Shown: positions 54,009-63,091, numbered from the stretch's first letter. The stretch is 64,000 bases of DNA from an uncultured Pelosinus sp. (GCA_900550105.1 URQW01000001.1:62001-126000), one strand, 5' to 3'. The notes: generated by a model from the letters alone, not told the origin. A program made the numbers and translations.

Positions 54009-55340
54009 CTAAGCTAACTTAAATTGTCTTGATGCTCTTTGCAATTTATGAGCGGCATCAGACAGTTCACTCGCAGAAGCATTGACTTCCTGCATCGCTC
54101 CTAGCTGGTTGGCGCCATTCGCTGCCGCTTCTTTGGCCTGAGCACTACTTTCCAGCGCAATATGAGCAATTTCATTCATTTTATCAGAAACCTCATCTGA
54201 ACCAACGGCAATCGTGTTAGCAAAACCAAAAACTTCGCCAATCTGCTGATTCACCGTTTTGGCACTATCGACAATACGATGAAACGATTGCTGCGTGGTT
54301 TGAATCACTTGCGAACCAGCCATAACAACTTCTGTTTCAAATTTCATACTACTCACGGCTCGTTCTACATTATGTTGAATATCCTGAATGATTATTCCGA
54401 TTTGAGAACTAGATAAGGTCGACTGTTCAGCGAGTCTGCGAACTTCTTCCGCGACTACACTAAATCCGCGGCCGTGCTCTCCCGCCCGCGCCGCCTCAAT
54501 AGCGGCATTAAGGGCTAGTAAATTAGTCTGATCAGAAATGGCTTTAATCGTCTCGATAATTCCGCCGATTAGAGCTGATTTATTACCAAGTTCTAGAATA
54601 ATTTGATTCGTTTCTTCCACACTCTGATGAATATGAACCATTTGCGAGTTTGTCTGCTCTACTGAGTCCGTACCGGCTTGGGCAATTTGTAAAGCCAGCC
54701 CTGCCGCCTCCTTGGTCGTCTGTACACTCCTTTCAATATTTTTAAGTCCTATCAGCATTTTATCTATGGCTGCTTTAATTTCATCAATCCGTTCAGCCTG
54801 ACTTTGTGACCCTGCCGCCACTTGGCTCACTGCATCAATCACTTCTTGCGCTGCCTGCATCGTCGCCTCGGCTTGTCCCGATAAAAGGGTAGACGTCTCA
54901 TCAAAAACATCAACGCCCTGGGAAATGTCACCGACAAGTGACCGAAACCGATTTACCATGATATTCAACGACTTACAGAGCTGGCCAATTTCATCTTTTT
55001 CCGTCATACAGCTTAAATTGGGCGTCAAATCACCGTGAGCTACCGTTTCAGCAAATTGAACACTACGCCGAATTGGCGCCGTTGTTAAATACGCAATGTA
55101 GCAGCCATATACAATATTCAGCAAACTAGCCAACGCAATAAGACCAAGAACCGCCTGCTGTTCAAATTCAGTTCCTTCTTTAACAAAATAATATGTAATA
55201 AATCCAGCAATCATTGTAATAGCTCCATTGACCGTAAAAGCCAGAACCAACTTCCAAGATAGTCTCAGATTGAACCACCACCGCACAATACTTGAGTGCG
55301 AAAAAGCACATAAACTAAATTGTTCTAATATGTTGTCCAT
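54009..55340 (-). CDS. Methyl-accepting chemotaxis protein 3, without sensor domain
   Basis: A 443-residue receptor with two TM helices close together (about 28-50 and 62-88), separated by only about 12 residues (KEGTEFEQQAVL), then HAMP (about 90-142) and the signalling domain with tip AISDQTNLLALNAAIEAARAGEHGRGFS, read in two parts. It therefore has no real extracytoplasmic ligand domain and may sense membrane state, redox, or act through other receptors. GGGGGGAG lies before the ATG. It follows the GGDEF-EAL gene's upstream region in the same direction. Confidence 0.9.
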   Translation of the reverse strand: MDNILEQFSLCAFSHSSIVRWWFNLRLSWKLVLAFTVNGAITMIAGFITYYFVKEGTEFEQQAVLGLIALASLLNIVYGCYIAYLTTAPIRRSVQFAETVAHGDLTPNLSCMTEKDEIGQLCKSLNIMVNRFRSLVGDISQGVDVFDETSTLLSGQAEATMQAAQEVIDAVSQVAAGSQSQAERIDEIKAAIDKMLIGLKNIERSVQTTKEAAGLALQIAQAGTDSVEQTNSQMVHIHQSVEETNQIILELGNKSALIGGIIETIKAISDQTNLLALNAAIEAARAGEHGRGFSVVAEEVRRLAEQSTLSSSQIGIIIQDIQHNVERAVSSMKFETEVVMAGSQVIQTTQQSFHRIVDSAKTVNQQIGEVFGFANTIAVGSDEVSDKMNEIAHIALESSAQAKEAAANGANQLGAMQEVNASASELSDAAHKLQRASRQFKLA

Positions 55341-55477
55341 TGCTCTCCCCCCTACTGTGATCTAAGCGAATACTTACAGTACCTAGAACAGATTTCAAAA
55401 GCCGCCCTATACCTTACCGCTTTAGTATACATTTCGTTTTGCCTTATTGTCAATCGATTCAAAATTATTTCTCAATA

Positions 55478-55505
55478 AAAAAATAAAGGCAGATTTTCTG
55501 CCTTT
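55478..55505 (-). terminator. Terminator after the secreted 178-residue gene
   Basis: Arms AAAGGCAG and CTGCCTTT (55485-55505), five-base loop, then ATTTTTTTAT on the minus strand. The stop codon overlaps the first arm. Confidence 0.85.
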
Positions 55506-56040
55506 AAGCTGGTATAACGCCCCGAATCGTCCAACCATCGTCACCCCAGCGCAGTATGACTCGATATTGTTGGCCTGTATCAGCTTTAATCACCTGCACT
55601 AATGCTCTGTGTCGATTGACAGTAACTAAAGAAAAAGTGTCTTTTGCAGTATTAAACCCATAATCTCCTGCATGGTCTTGCACATAAGACACAGGACTCT
55701 GGTCATAATAGGCATACTCATTAAAATAGGTGTCTTCATTGTCTTGTCCGCTGCGATAATACAGCTTGCCGTCTTTATACCATGCTTCATTTTCATCAGA
55801 TCCTGGCCAGCTATGCTTATGCTCATGCCAACCTTCTCTGGCCATAGACTGATCTTTTGCGGCCTGCTCTTGAGCAATTTTTGCTGTTTGTGGACTTAGC
55901 GGGGCCTCTGATGCAAAAGTTTTACTGACAGGCACGCCCGCTAAAACGGCGCCTGTCATGATAGCTGTTCCCACTAAAGCCGCCGCACGGCGCCGTAATT
56001 TTCGCCGTAATTGTTTCCGTTTTGCTAAGTTTTTTATCAT
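55504..56040 (-). CDS. Secreted protein of unknown function
   Basis: A 178-residue protein I do not recognise. It starts with a very basic stretch (KRKQLRRKLRRRAAAL), then a hydrophobic segment and a likely signal peptidase site near TFASEA at residue 44. The mature part has a His/Trp-rich region (EGWHEHKHSWPG), a Tyr-rich region (YYRSGQDNEDTYFNEYAYYDQ) and a C-terminal beta-strand region similar in style to small NTF2- or lipoprotein-like domains (YRVILRWGDDGWTIRGV). It is monocistronic with a good ribosome binding site and its own terminator. An envelope or periplasmic role is likely. Confidence 0.7.
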   Translation of the reverse strand: MIKNLAKRKQLRRKLRRRAAALVGTAIMTGAVLAGVPVSKTFASEAPLSPQTAKIAQEQAAKDQSMAREGWHEHKHSWPGSDENEAWYKDGKLYYRSGQDNEDTYFNEYAYYDQSPVSYVQDHAGDYGFNTAKDTFSLVTVNRHRALVQVIKADTGQQYRVILRWGDDGWTIRGVIPA

Positions 56041-56184
56041 ACTATTCCCCCTCGCTTTGGTTTAATTCTAGTGTTTCGCATTTTTCAAAGCTGATGCGAG
56101 GGAAAAATAACAATCAGAGCAGGATTTCTGACACAGTTATGGAAGTCTTTAGTAAAATAATGTCAAAGAAAAAGGTGAATTTAT

Positions 56185-57204
56185 ATGAATTATAAAGAAC
56201 TACTAGAAAGCGCCCGTACGGCCCTCGGAACACATTGCAAGGCCTGCCCAGTCTGTAACGGAATTGCCTGTAAAAACACAATGCCCGGCCCAGGCGCTAA
56301 AGGTGTGGGCGATACAGCGATTCGCAATTATCAAAAATGGCAGGAAATCCGCGTTCAAATGGACACGCTTTGTGAAAATAAGCCTGTCGATACAACCTTC
56401 CACTTATTCGGAAAAACCTTCAAATACCCATTTTTTGCTGGTCCTGTGGGCGCTGTCAATCTGCACTACAGCGATAAACATACTGATATGACTTATAATG
56501 ACATTCTTGTTTCCGCCTGCAAAGAAAACGGAATTGCCGCTTTCACTGGCGATGGTGCAAATCCAGAAGTGATGAAAAGCGCTACAGCAGCGATTGCCAA
56601 AGCAGAGGGCAGCGCAATTCCGACGGTAAAACCTTGGAATCTTGCGGTCATTCAAGAAAAAATGGAACTTGTCCATAAATCAGGCGCTTTTGCCGTAGCC
56701 ATGGATATCGATGCCGCCGGACTACCCTTTCTAAAAAACATGACGCCGCCTGCCGGCAGTAAATCCGTAGAAGAACTGCGGCAAATTGCTGAAATAGCCG
56801 ACGCTCCCTTTATCGTCAAAGGCATTATGACAGTAAAAGGTGCGCTTAAAGCCAAAGAAGCTGGCGCTAAAGCTATTGTCGTTTCCAATCACGGCGGTCG
56901 CGTTCTTGACCAGTGTGCGGCCACTGTTGAAGTTTTGCCAGATATCGTTGCAGCAGTAGGCGACAGCATGAAAATATTCGTCGACGGCGGCATTCGTTCC
57001 GGCGCTGATATATTCAAAGCGCTAGCCCTTGGCGCTGATGCCGTAATTATCGCCCGTCCCTTTGTTACAGCAGTGTATGGCGGCGATGCGGAGGGCGTAA
57101 AAATTTATATTGAAAAACTCGCAGAAGAATTGAAAGATACCATGGCTATGTGCGGTGCTTTCACTTTAAATGAAATTACGAAAGACATGGTATTAAGACC
57201 CTAA
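56185..57204 (+). CDS. FMN-dependent alpha-hydroxy-acid oxidase-like protein
   Basis: A 339-residue TIM-barrel flavoprotein related to glycolate/lactate oxidases and L-lactate dehydrogenase LldD. The FMN and substrate site AIVVSNHGGRVLDQ (catalytic His near residue 233), FVDGGIRSGADIFKALALGADAV (in two parts) and FIVKGIMT are intact. It is shorter than LldD and bears an N-terminal cluster C18-x2-C21-x2-C24-x4-C29 absent from classic oxidases, which may bind an iron-sulfur cluster or zinc. It is monocistronic. In an anaerobe it would be a dehydrogenase or isomerase rather than an oxygen-using oxidase; substrate unknown. Confidence 0.82.
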   Translation: MNYKELLESARTALGTHCKACPVCNGIACKNTMPGPGAKGVGDTAIRNYQKWQEIRVQMDTLCENKPVDTTFHLFGKTFKYPFFAGPVGAVNLHYSDKHTDMTYNDILVSACKENGIAAFTGDGANPEVMKSATAAIAKAEGSAIPTVKPWNLAVIQEKMELVHKSGAFAVAMDIDAAGLPFLKNMTPPAGSKSVEELRQIAEIADAPFIVKGIMTVKGALKAKEAGAKAIVVSNHGGRVLDQCAATVEVLPDIVAAVGDSMKIFVDGGIRSGADIFKALALGADAVIIARPFVTAVYGGDAEGVKIYIEKLAEELKDTMAMCGAFTLNEITKDMVLRP

Positions 57205-57224
57205 CAAAAAAACTTAAAACCCTA

Positions 57225-57273
57225 ACAAAAAACTCTCGGCAAGATTCCGTTGAATCGCACCGAGAGTTTTTTC
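57225..57273. terminator. Bidirectional terminator
   Basis: Arms AAAAAACTCTCGG (57227-57239) and CCGAGAGTTTTTT (57260-57272) between convergent genes. Confidence 0.88.
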
Positions 57274-57276
57274 TTG

Positions 57277-58953
57277 TTACATGGCCGAAGCTAAAGGCCT
57301 AATTCCAGTTTCCTTGTCTGTCAGATACTCTTCCAAACAAGCTAGCAAGGCAGGGATATCTTTCTTGCCAAACAACACCTTCTCCTGATTGATAATCAAG
57401 CAAGGAACACTTAGAATCTCATACTGCTGTTTAAAAGCAGGAAAATGATTCAAATCATAAACATGAGTCGTTATCTGCGGATTTAACGCAGCAAGTCGCT
57501 GTGCGGCCATAACAAGTTCCGGACACATGGTACAGGAAAGAGTTACAACAAGATCCAGATGAAGTTTTGACTTAATTGCCTGCGTCCGGGCAACAAGCTG
57601 ACTATCAAGGGGCTGACCGCTGCCACCCAAATTATAGAGCGCAACGATAAATGAATTGATCTCGTGCCCGCCAGGAACGCCATGAAAACTTAAGCCACTG
57701 TATTGCCCAGCCACATCAAGACATAACTCCGGCAACAGTTCGTCTGGCTCGCCCTGTTCTTCTTCATATAACAAGTGATCTGATAAAGCAGCGATTTCCT
57801 GCGCAAACTGGCGAAGCTCTGTAGAAACAGCCCGTGCATCAAGCCTAGCTCGCAAAGTCACCGGTTTTGTCAGCTTCTTAAAAACTTGTTTTAGCTGCTT
57901 CTGCATGGGCGTATCAAAAAATTCTTGAGCTGATTCCGGCGGCATTTCAACCGTTGCCAAAGATTCGACTGCCTTAACTTGTTGCGGTACTATAGCAACT
58001 CGTTCTAACTGCAGCCGTTCATAAATTTCATCAAGCACGTTTTCTAGTTCGGTAGCCGCTACAGCTCCGTCAGCCACGGCCGTCACGACTTGTCGTAAAT
58101 TCTTACGGCAGGCATCACCAGCGCCATAAATGCCAGCTACATTCGTCCTTTGATTTCGATCGGTAAGCAAATACCCTGCTTCGTCCGTTTCGACAAGTCC
58201 TTTAACAACTTCCGTCGCCGGATCATAGCCAACGAAAACAAATACGCCTATATTATCTTTTTCTGTTGGTATATATTTTTGTGTCTCGCCTGTCAGTCGA
58301 TTTTCCAAGACAAGATACTGCAAAACAGAATCGCCGCCAGCTTCCAAGACCTGCGTATGATAATGTACTTCAATCTTAGGATGTTTTACCACTTTTTCCG
58401 TAATCGAAGCCGCGCACTTCAGTTTATCGCCACGCACGAGCAAGTGAACTTTCCGCCCATAACGCGTTAAAAAAAGCGCTTCTTCCGCTGCGGAAAAACC
58501 GCTGCCAATCACAAAAATTTCTTTTCCCGTAAAAAATTCCCCATCACAAGTGGCGCAATAGCCTACGCCCCTACCGCGAAATTCGTCTTCGCCGCGAAAT
58601 CCAGCTCTACGAGGATTGGCTCCCAGCGCCAAAACAATGCCAAAAGTTGTTAGCGACCTGCCATCAGCCAAATGTACTGTTTTAACATCACCGACTGCAT
58701 CAAGCCCAATCGCTTCTCCATTGATAAATTCAGCGCCAAAGTCTTCCGCTTGCTGGCGCATCGTAGCCGATAGCTGGCTACCACTGATTGTACGAATTCC
58801 TGGATAATTGACGACCTCTGCCGTAGTTCCTACTTGACCACCGGCTTTTTCCTTCTCCAAGACGGCTACACGATACCGAGCCCTCGCCAAATATAAAGCG
58901 GCCGTCATTCCTGCCGGGCCTGAACCAATCACAATTGCATCATAGCGTTCCAT
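57277..58953 (-). CDS. Thioredoxin reductase / AhpF-like flavoprotein with C-terminal thioredoxin-like domain
   Basis: A 558-residue FAD protein. The N-terminal about 310 residues are a thioredoxin reductase module with FAD motif GSGPAGMTAALYLARAR, redox pair CATC (residues 133 and 136) and NAD(P)H motif GSGFSAAEEA. The C-terminal about 200 residues form a tandem thioredoxin-like unit with a CTMC pair near residue 480. AhpF has the same modules in the opposite order (thioredoxin-like first), so this is a permuted equivalent. It is encoded just after ahpC and is the likely electron donor. ATG at 58953 is supported by GGGGGAG 12 bases upstream; an ATG ten codons earlier has no site. Confidence 0.85.
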   Translation of the reverse strand: MERYDAIVIGSGPAGMTAALYLARARYRVAVLEKEKAGGQVGTTAEVVNYPGIRTISGSQLSATMRQQAEDFGAEFINGEAIGLDAVGDVKTVHLADGRSLTTFGIVLALGANPRRAGFRGEDEFRGRGVGYCATCDGEFFTGKEIFVIGSGFSAAEEALFLTRYGRKVHLLVRGDKLKCAASITEKVVKHPKIEVHYHTQVLEAGGDSVLQYLVLENRLTGETQKYIPTEKDNIGVFVFVGYDPATEVVKGLVETDEAGYLLTDRNQRTNVAGIYGAGDACRKNLRQVVTAVADGAVAATELENVLDEIYERLQLERVAIVPQQVKAVESLATVEMPPESAQEFFDTPMQKQLKQVFKKLTKPVTLRARLDARAVSTELRQFAQEIAALSDHLLYEEEQGEPDELLPELCLDVAGQYSGLSFHGVPGGHEINSFIVALYNLGGSGQPLDSQLVARTQAIKSKLHLDLVVTLSCTMCPELVMAAQRLAALNPQITTHVYDLNHFPAFKQQYEILSVPCLIINQEKVLFGKKDIPALLACLEEYLTDKETGIRPLASAM

Positions 58954-58991
58954 GTTTGCGGCAATCTCCCCCTTTAACATCATAATAAAAG

Positions 58992-59041
58992 AAATCTGTA
59001 TGCATTAAACGAAACAATCGTCCGCTGCCGCATACAGATTT
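58992..59041 (-). terminator. Hairpin between ahpC and the flavoprotein gene
   Basis: Twelve-base arms AAATCTGTATGC (58992-59003) and its complement (59030-59041), followed on the minus strand by TTTCTTTTATT. It sits in the ahpC-flavoprotein gap and may allow partial read-through, giving more AhpC than reductase. Confidence 0.7.
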
Positions 59042-59046
59042 TGTGT

Positions 59047-59610
59047 TTATAATAAACCGACTAAGTCAAGACTCGGTTTTAAAGTTTCTTTGCCTGGCGT
59101 CCATTTTGCTGGGCATACCTGATCGCCATGTTCCGCAACAAACTGCAAAGCCTGAACGCGACGAAGCAGTTCATCAGCATTGCGGCCAATATTCCCTGCA
59201 ACAACTTCATAGGCAACAATTTCTCCGGCGGGATTCACAATAAAAGTCCCTCTTTCAGCAAGACCTTTTGACTCAATCATCACATCAAAATCTCTAGCCA
59301 GTGCTCCGGTAGGATCAGCTAGCATAGGATATTTGATTTTTTGAATGGTTTTCGATGCATCCTGCCAAGCCTTATGAACAAAATGGGTATCGCAAGATAC
59401 AGAGTAAATTTCAGTGCCAATTTGCTGGAACTCTTCATACTTATCAGCTAAATCTTCTAGCTCTGTTGGGCACACAAAAGTGAAATCCGCCGGGTAGAAG
59501 AAGAAGACCGACCATTTTCCCAGGATATCTTGCTTCGTAACTTCTTTGAAATCCTTATCGACAAAAGCCTGCACCGTAAAATCACTAACTTCTTTTCCAA
59601 TTAAAGACAT
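59047..59610 (-). CDS. ahpC: Alkyl hydroperoxide reductase peroxiredoxin AhpC
   Basis: A 187-residue typical 2-Cys peroxiredoxin. The peroxidatic cysteine is C47 in FVCPTE and the resolving cysteine is C166 in DQVCPAKW. It reduces hydrogen peroxide and organic hydroperoxides, being re-reduced by an AhpF-type protein, which the next gene provides. AGGAGG precedes the ATG. The AT-rich region upstream carries a 23-base inverted repeat suited to a PerR or Fur-type regulator. Confidence 0.95.
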   Translation of the reverse strand: MSLIGKEVSDFTVQAFVDKDFKEVTKQDILGKWSVFFFYPADFTFVCPTELEDLADKYEEFQQIGTEIYSVSCDTHFVHKAWQDASKTIQKIKYPMLADPTGALARDFDVMIESKGLAERGTFIVNPAGEIVAYEVVAGNIGRNADELLRRVQALQFVAEHGDQVCPAKWTPGKETLKPSLDLVGLL

Positions 59611-59710
59611 AATATAAGCCTCCTTTTTATTTAGCAGTGATCCTAAAGTTTAAGATCACTAAGTTTCCACATGTAAGAGTTTTGTCTGAACTTATTGAAT
59701 CGGGTCTATA

Positions 59711-59733
59711 TAATTAATATTTGTTATTAATTA
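59711..59733. promoter_or_regulatory. Inverted repeat upstream of ahpC
   Basis: TAATTAATA (59711-59719) and TATTAATTA (59725-59733) are separated by five bases. It lies 100 bases upstream of ahpC within an AT-rich promoter region. It looks like a PerR/Fur-class operator, but the match to the published boxes is loose. The rest of 59611-59833 shows no gene. Confidence 0.45.
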
Positions 59734-59829
59734 GTATCAATAACTCTTCTCAATTAATAAATTACTCTATTTCACATCTTTTGTCAATCAAAACTTGTAA
59801 GTAATTTCACAATATGCAATTAAGGTATT

Positions 59830-59879
59830 GCAAAAAAAACAGAGAACTATTTATCATCAACCAAATAGTTCCCTGTTTC
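59830..59879 (-). terminator. Terminator after the MBL-fold gene
   Basis: AACAGAGAACTATTT-like arm and its complement (59838-59877), followed on the minus strand by eight T. It lies 36 bases past the stop. Confidence 0.85.
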
Positions 59880-59913
59880 GCCTAACCTAACCGATTCTTA
59901 TATGTTTATACAG

Positions 59914-60774
59914 TTAAATATCCTCGTCATCTTCGATTGCAATAAAACGATACTTCTTATTTTCGCTCTTTTGGGCTTGTACATATCCAAAACCTGGCGA
60001 AGCAAAATGGGCGCCGCCAACAAGCCAACGCTGCTGTGCCGCCTCCGCCAAAATTTGCTGACGAATGCTAGCTGCCGCCTGTTTGTTATTATCATAGGCA
60101 ATAGTTACAGCAGGATCATGAAATTGAATCGCGGCTACATGAATGATATCGCCCCATAAAACCAAGGTTTTCCCCTGACTTTCGATACAAAAAGCGGTAT
60201 GTCCCGGCGTATGACCAAATAAATCTCTAGCCTGAATCCCCATAGATAATTGGCAATTTCCCGCAAAGGTCTTGAACCTATCCGCTTGTTGATAAGGAGC
60301 TAGTGCCGCTTTTACCGTATGGAAAGTCCGATTCGTTGCTTCCGGTGCGGAATCAAAATGATTCATATCGAGCCAATAAGCAGCTTCGCATTCATTCGCA
60401 TAAACCGTTGCGTTTGCAAAAACAGGCTCTCCTGTTGCAGTAACCAGCCCGCCAACATGGTCGCCATGCATGTGCGTCAAATAAATCTCATGAATTTGTT
60501 CTGGCTGATATCCGATCAACCGCAGATTGTCAACGACTTTCCCCATTGTGGGAGCGCCAAACGTTCCATTACCTGTATCAATTAATACCAGTTTCTCGCC
60601 GCGGCAAATTAAAAATGCATTGACTGTCGATTCGATCTCACCTAAAGGATACGCTTTGGCTAGAGCAGCTTGCATCTCCGCCTTGTCGCCTTGCAATAAC
60701 TCGGCCTGCTGCGCCAAAGTCCGCCGATTAATGCCATCTGATAATACGAAAACTGTGTAATCGCCTACTTTCAT
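59914..60774 (-). CDS. MBL-fold metallohydrolase
   Basis: A 286-residue metallo-beta-lactamase fold enzyme. The zinc motif is HMHGDH with H101, H103, D105 and H106; further ligands lie in FGHTPGHTAF and LWGDIIH. The architecture is that of the lactonase/PNKP-like hydrolases (VLIDTGNG precedes the motif), so a lactone or ester substrate is possible, including quorum-quenching type, but nothing here proves it. Length is slightly short of typical AHL lactonases. GGAGAG precedes the ATG. It is followed by a terminator and preceded, 36 bases away, by the phosphatase gene. Confidence 0.82.
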   Translation of the reverse strand: MKVGDYTVFVLSDGINRRTLAQQAELLQGDKAEMQAALAKAYPLGEIESTVNAFLICRGEKLVLIDTGNGTFGAPTMGKVVDNLRLIGYQPEQIHEIYLTHMHGDHVGGLVTATGEPVFANATVYANECEAAYWLDMNHFDSAPEATNRTFHTVKAALAPYQQADRFKTFAGNCQLSMGIQARDLFGHTPGHTAFCIESQGKTLVLWGDIIHVAAIQFHDPAVTIAYDNNKQAAASIRQQILAEAAQQRWLVGGAHFASPGFGYVQAQKSENKKYRFIAIEDDEDI

Positions 60775-60810
60775 GTCACCACTCTCCTTATTACATTACC
60801 CTATTTATCA

Positions 60811-62064
60811 TTAATTTTTATGTTTGCTCCATGCATCAATAATATCACCATTTAAAGAAAATGCGGTAACAGTTATATTCTGCTTACTCACTTCAATAGT
60901 TAAATAATTCGGTTCGTCCACAGGGTTATAAAATAGGGCATCCCAATCTTTTTCCACGGCACGGGGAAACGTCTTTTTGCCGCTTCGTCCACTAGTAAAA
61001 TACACAGTACCGTTGCCTTGTTCATTGTTCCACTGACTGGCAAAGATCGGATAAGATCGTGCATAAACATGATCATGGCCAGAAAAAACAACATCTACCT
61101 TATAACGATCCAATAACGGAGCAAAGGTATCACGCAAATCCTGATCGCCTTCGCTCGGACGATTATGATAAAGCGGTCTATGAAGCAATACCAACTTCCA
61201 ACGTTTCTGTGTTTTTGCTAAGTCTTGCTCCAGCCAGGCTTGTTGCAACGCCAGCATATCTGGCAGCCACTGAGCTTCTTCCTGCACTTGACTATCAAGA
61301 ATTGAAAAATGAGCGTCGCCATAATCAAAAGAATATACTTTGCCCCGCAATGCTTCCGGACCATTAGCGGGCAGACGGAAAAAAGCTGTATATAGCAAAG
61401 GCCGAGCAATCTTCCAGTCGCTGGTATACGTCTCGTGATTTCCCATGACCGCCATAACTGGGATTGTATCAATCACCTTTCGACCTGCTTGAAACCAATC
61501 ATCCCACTGTTCGTAATTAAGGCCGATATCCACTAAATCCCCTATATTGATGAGAAACGAAGCATCGCGATTGCTGTCATAAGCAGTTCGTAAAGTTTTG
61601 TGCCATACACGATAAGAATTCCCCTGTGAATCGCCAAACAGCAAGAATTTAAAGGACTTTGCCTCACTGGGAGCTGTGGTAAACGTATGATAGGAACTCC
61701 AAAAAAAGCCATTTCCGACGCGATAGCGATAGGTAGTTTCCGGTTTAAGGTCTTTTAGCTCAGCGGCATAGGTGCAAATCATCCCGCCGTCAGTATCTAC
61801 TTTACTGGCAATAGCCTCCTGTAAAAGCGGATGACTCGCCTCATCAATCGGAGCATATTCGACCTTGCCTGAAGCAGCATAGCGGCCTGACTGCCAGAAA
61901 ATGGTCTGTGTAGAATCTGGCGCGTCGGTCCAAGTAAGCATTACGTTACGAGGTTGTAAACGAAGCGGAGGGAGAGTGACCCCATATAGCAAAACTGCAA
62001 TACCGATGAAAGCCAGAAAAAACCGCTTTCGCTTAAGTAACACTTCTAGTTGCTGTTTTAGCAT
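60811..62064 (-). CDS. Purple acid phosphatase-like metallophosphoesterase
   Basis: A 417-residue membrane-anchored phosphatase with one N-terminal TM helix (about 18-37), a fibronectin-like PAP N-domain (about 45-130; TWTDAPDSTQTIFWQ, ETTYRYRVGNG) and a calcineurin-like catalytic domain. The metal motifs GDSQGN, GDLVDIG, GNHET, LLHRPLY and GHDHVYAR are in order and intact. The N-terminus predicts an extracytoplasmic active domain. ATG at 62064 follows GGGGAGG; the upstream in-frame TTG is weaker. It could recover phosphate from esters. It lies 36 bases before the MBL gene and may share its transcript. Confidence 0.88.
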   Translation of the reverse strand: MLKQQLEVLLKRKRFFLAFIGIAVLLYGVTLPPLRLQPRNVMLTWTDAPDSTQTIFWQSGRYAASGKVEYAPIDEASHPLLQEAIASKVDTDGGMICTYAAELKDLKPETTYRYRVGNGFFWSSYHTFTTAPSEAKSFKFLLFGDSQGNSYRVWHKTLRTAYDSNRDASFLINIGDLVDIGLNYEQWDDWFQAGRKVIDTIPVMAVMGNHETYTSDWKIARPLLYTAFFRLPANGPEALRGKVYSFDYGDAHFSILDSQVQEEAQWLPDMLALQQAWLEQDLAKTQKRWKLVLLHRPLYHNRPSEGDQDLRDTFAPLLDRYKVDVVFSGHDHVYARSYPIFASQWNNEQGNGTVYFTSGRSGKKTFPRAVEKDWDALFYNPVDEPNYLTIEVSKQNITVTAFSLNGDIIDAWSKHKN

Positions 62065-62255
62065 CCTCAGCCTCCCCAAAACAAGCTCTTAATTTTTTAT
62101 GCCTATTTCGGTAACAAATTTAGAAATCCTGCCAACACCGTAGTTTACAGCTTTAAGAAATTTTATTATCTATGATGAAAAATATAACTCTCCCGAATCA
62201 GCTCTTTACAAAAAAACAAATCACACTACCTAAAAAGCTACGTTAACTTAAGAAA

Positions 62256-63071
62256 CTACGCTTCAACAAAGCGGATCAACTCATGATTAAACTTTTCACG
62301 TTCATCGTAGAATGCTCCATGACCACTATATTGCAAAGGAATCAACTTAGAATTTCTGATTGCTTGATTTTGGATCTCACCTAACTCAAAGCGAACAATT
62401 TGATCGTGAATCCCGTGAAGGATTAACGTGGGAGCGCAAATCTGCCTTAAGTCCGCGAATAATTGAGTTTCATCAAGCCAGGTCTTGGCTATTGCCACAG
62501 TAGACCAACCCGCCGCTTCTAGACCAAGCTGGAAAAACCAATCAGAAAAGGCTTGCGTCACATGTTGAAAGAAAAATAGATTTCCAAAACCAACTAACAT
62601 ATTCGGACGATCCTGGCATGTATCTTGAATAATTTTTAATACAACTTCGCGCTTTACTCCATAAGGAAAATCAGGCCGCTGAATCAGACTCGGCGCCGCC
62701 GCGGCAAACAGCGCCAGTTTGGCTACACCGTGCCCCTGGTGGCGCGCCATGTAGCGTATGGCGATTGCCCCGCCAGTAGAGTGGCCAGCCAAAACAATAT
62801 TCCTTAGCTCCAGTGAATCAATGACACAGCGTATATCATCTGCCAATCGATCATAAGAGTAACCGTGAAAAGGCTTATCTGATTTACCAAAGCCCCTCAT
62901 ATCAACACCGATACAACGATAGCCTCTACAAGCAAGCTCCGAATATTGGTATTCGAACATCTTATGGTTTGCTGGCCATCCATGAATAAATAGTATCGTT
63001 TCACGTCCTGTCGGGTTTATATCTTCCACATAGATTTTTACATCCTTTTCTGCTTTAACATAATAGCCCAT
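62256..63071 (-). CDS. Alpha/beta hydrolase, cytoplasmic
   Basis: A 271-residue alpha/beta hydrolase of the epoxide-hydrolase/peroxidase-like group. The oxyanion motif is LFIHGWPANH, the nucleophile Ser98 lies in GHSTGG, the acid in ILHGIHDQIV, and the histidine in QYSGHGAFYDE near residue 253. VDMRGFGKSDKP is the usual Asp-Xaa-Arg-Gly signature. No signal peptide. A perfect 8-base inverted repeat lies 20 bases upstream of the start. The 190-base gap after it holds nothing I can identify. Substrate unknown. Confidence 0.82.
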   Translation of the reverse strand: MGYYVKAEKDVKIYVEDINPTGRETILFIHGWPANHKMFEYQYSELACRGYRCIGVDMRGFGKSDKPFHGYSYDRLADDIRCVIDSLELRNIVLAGHSTGGAIAIRYMARHQGHGVAKLALFAAAAPSLIQRPDFPYGVKREVVLKIIQDTCQDRPNMLVGFGNLFFFQHVTQAFSDWFFQLGLEAAGWSTVAIAKTWLDETQLFADLRQICAPTLILHGIHDQIVRFELGEIQNQAIRNSKLIPLQYSGHGAFYDEREKFNHELIRFVEA

Positions 63072-63091
63072 ACACTCACTCCTCTGCCCAA

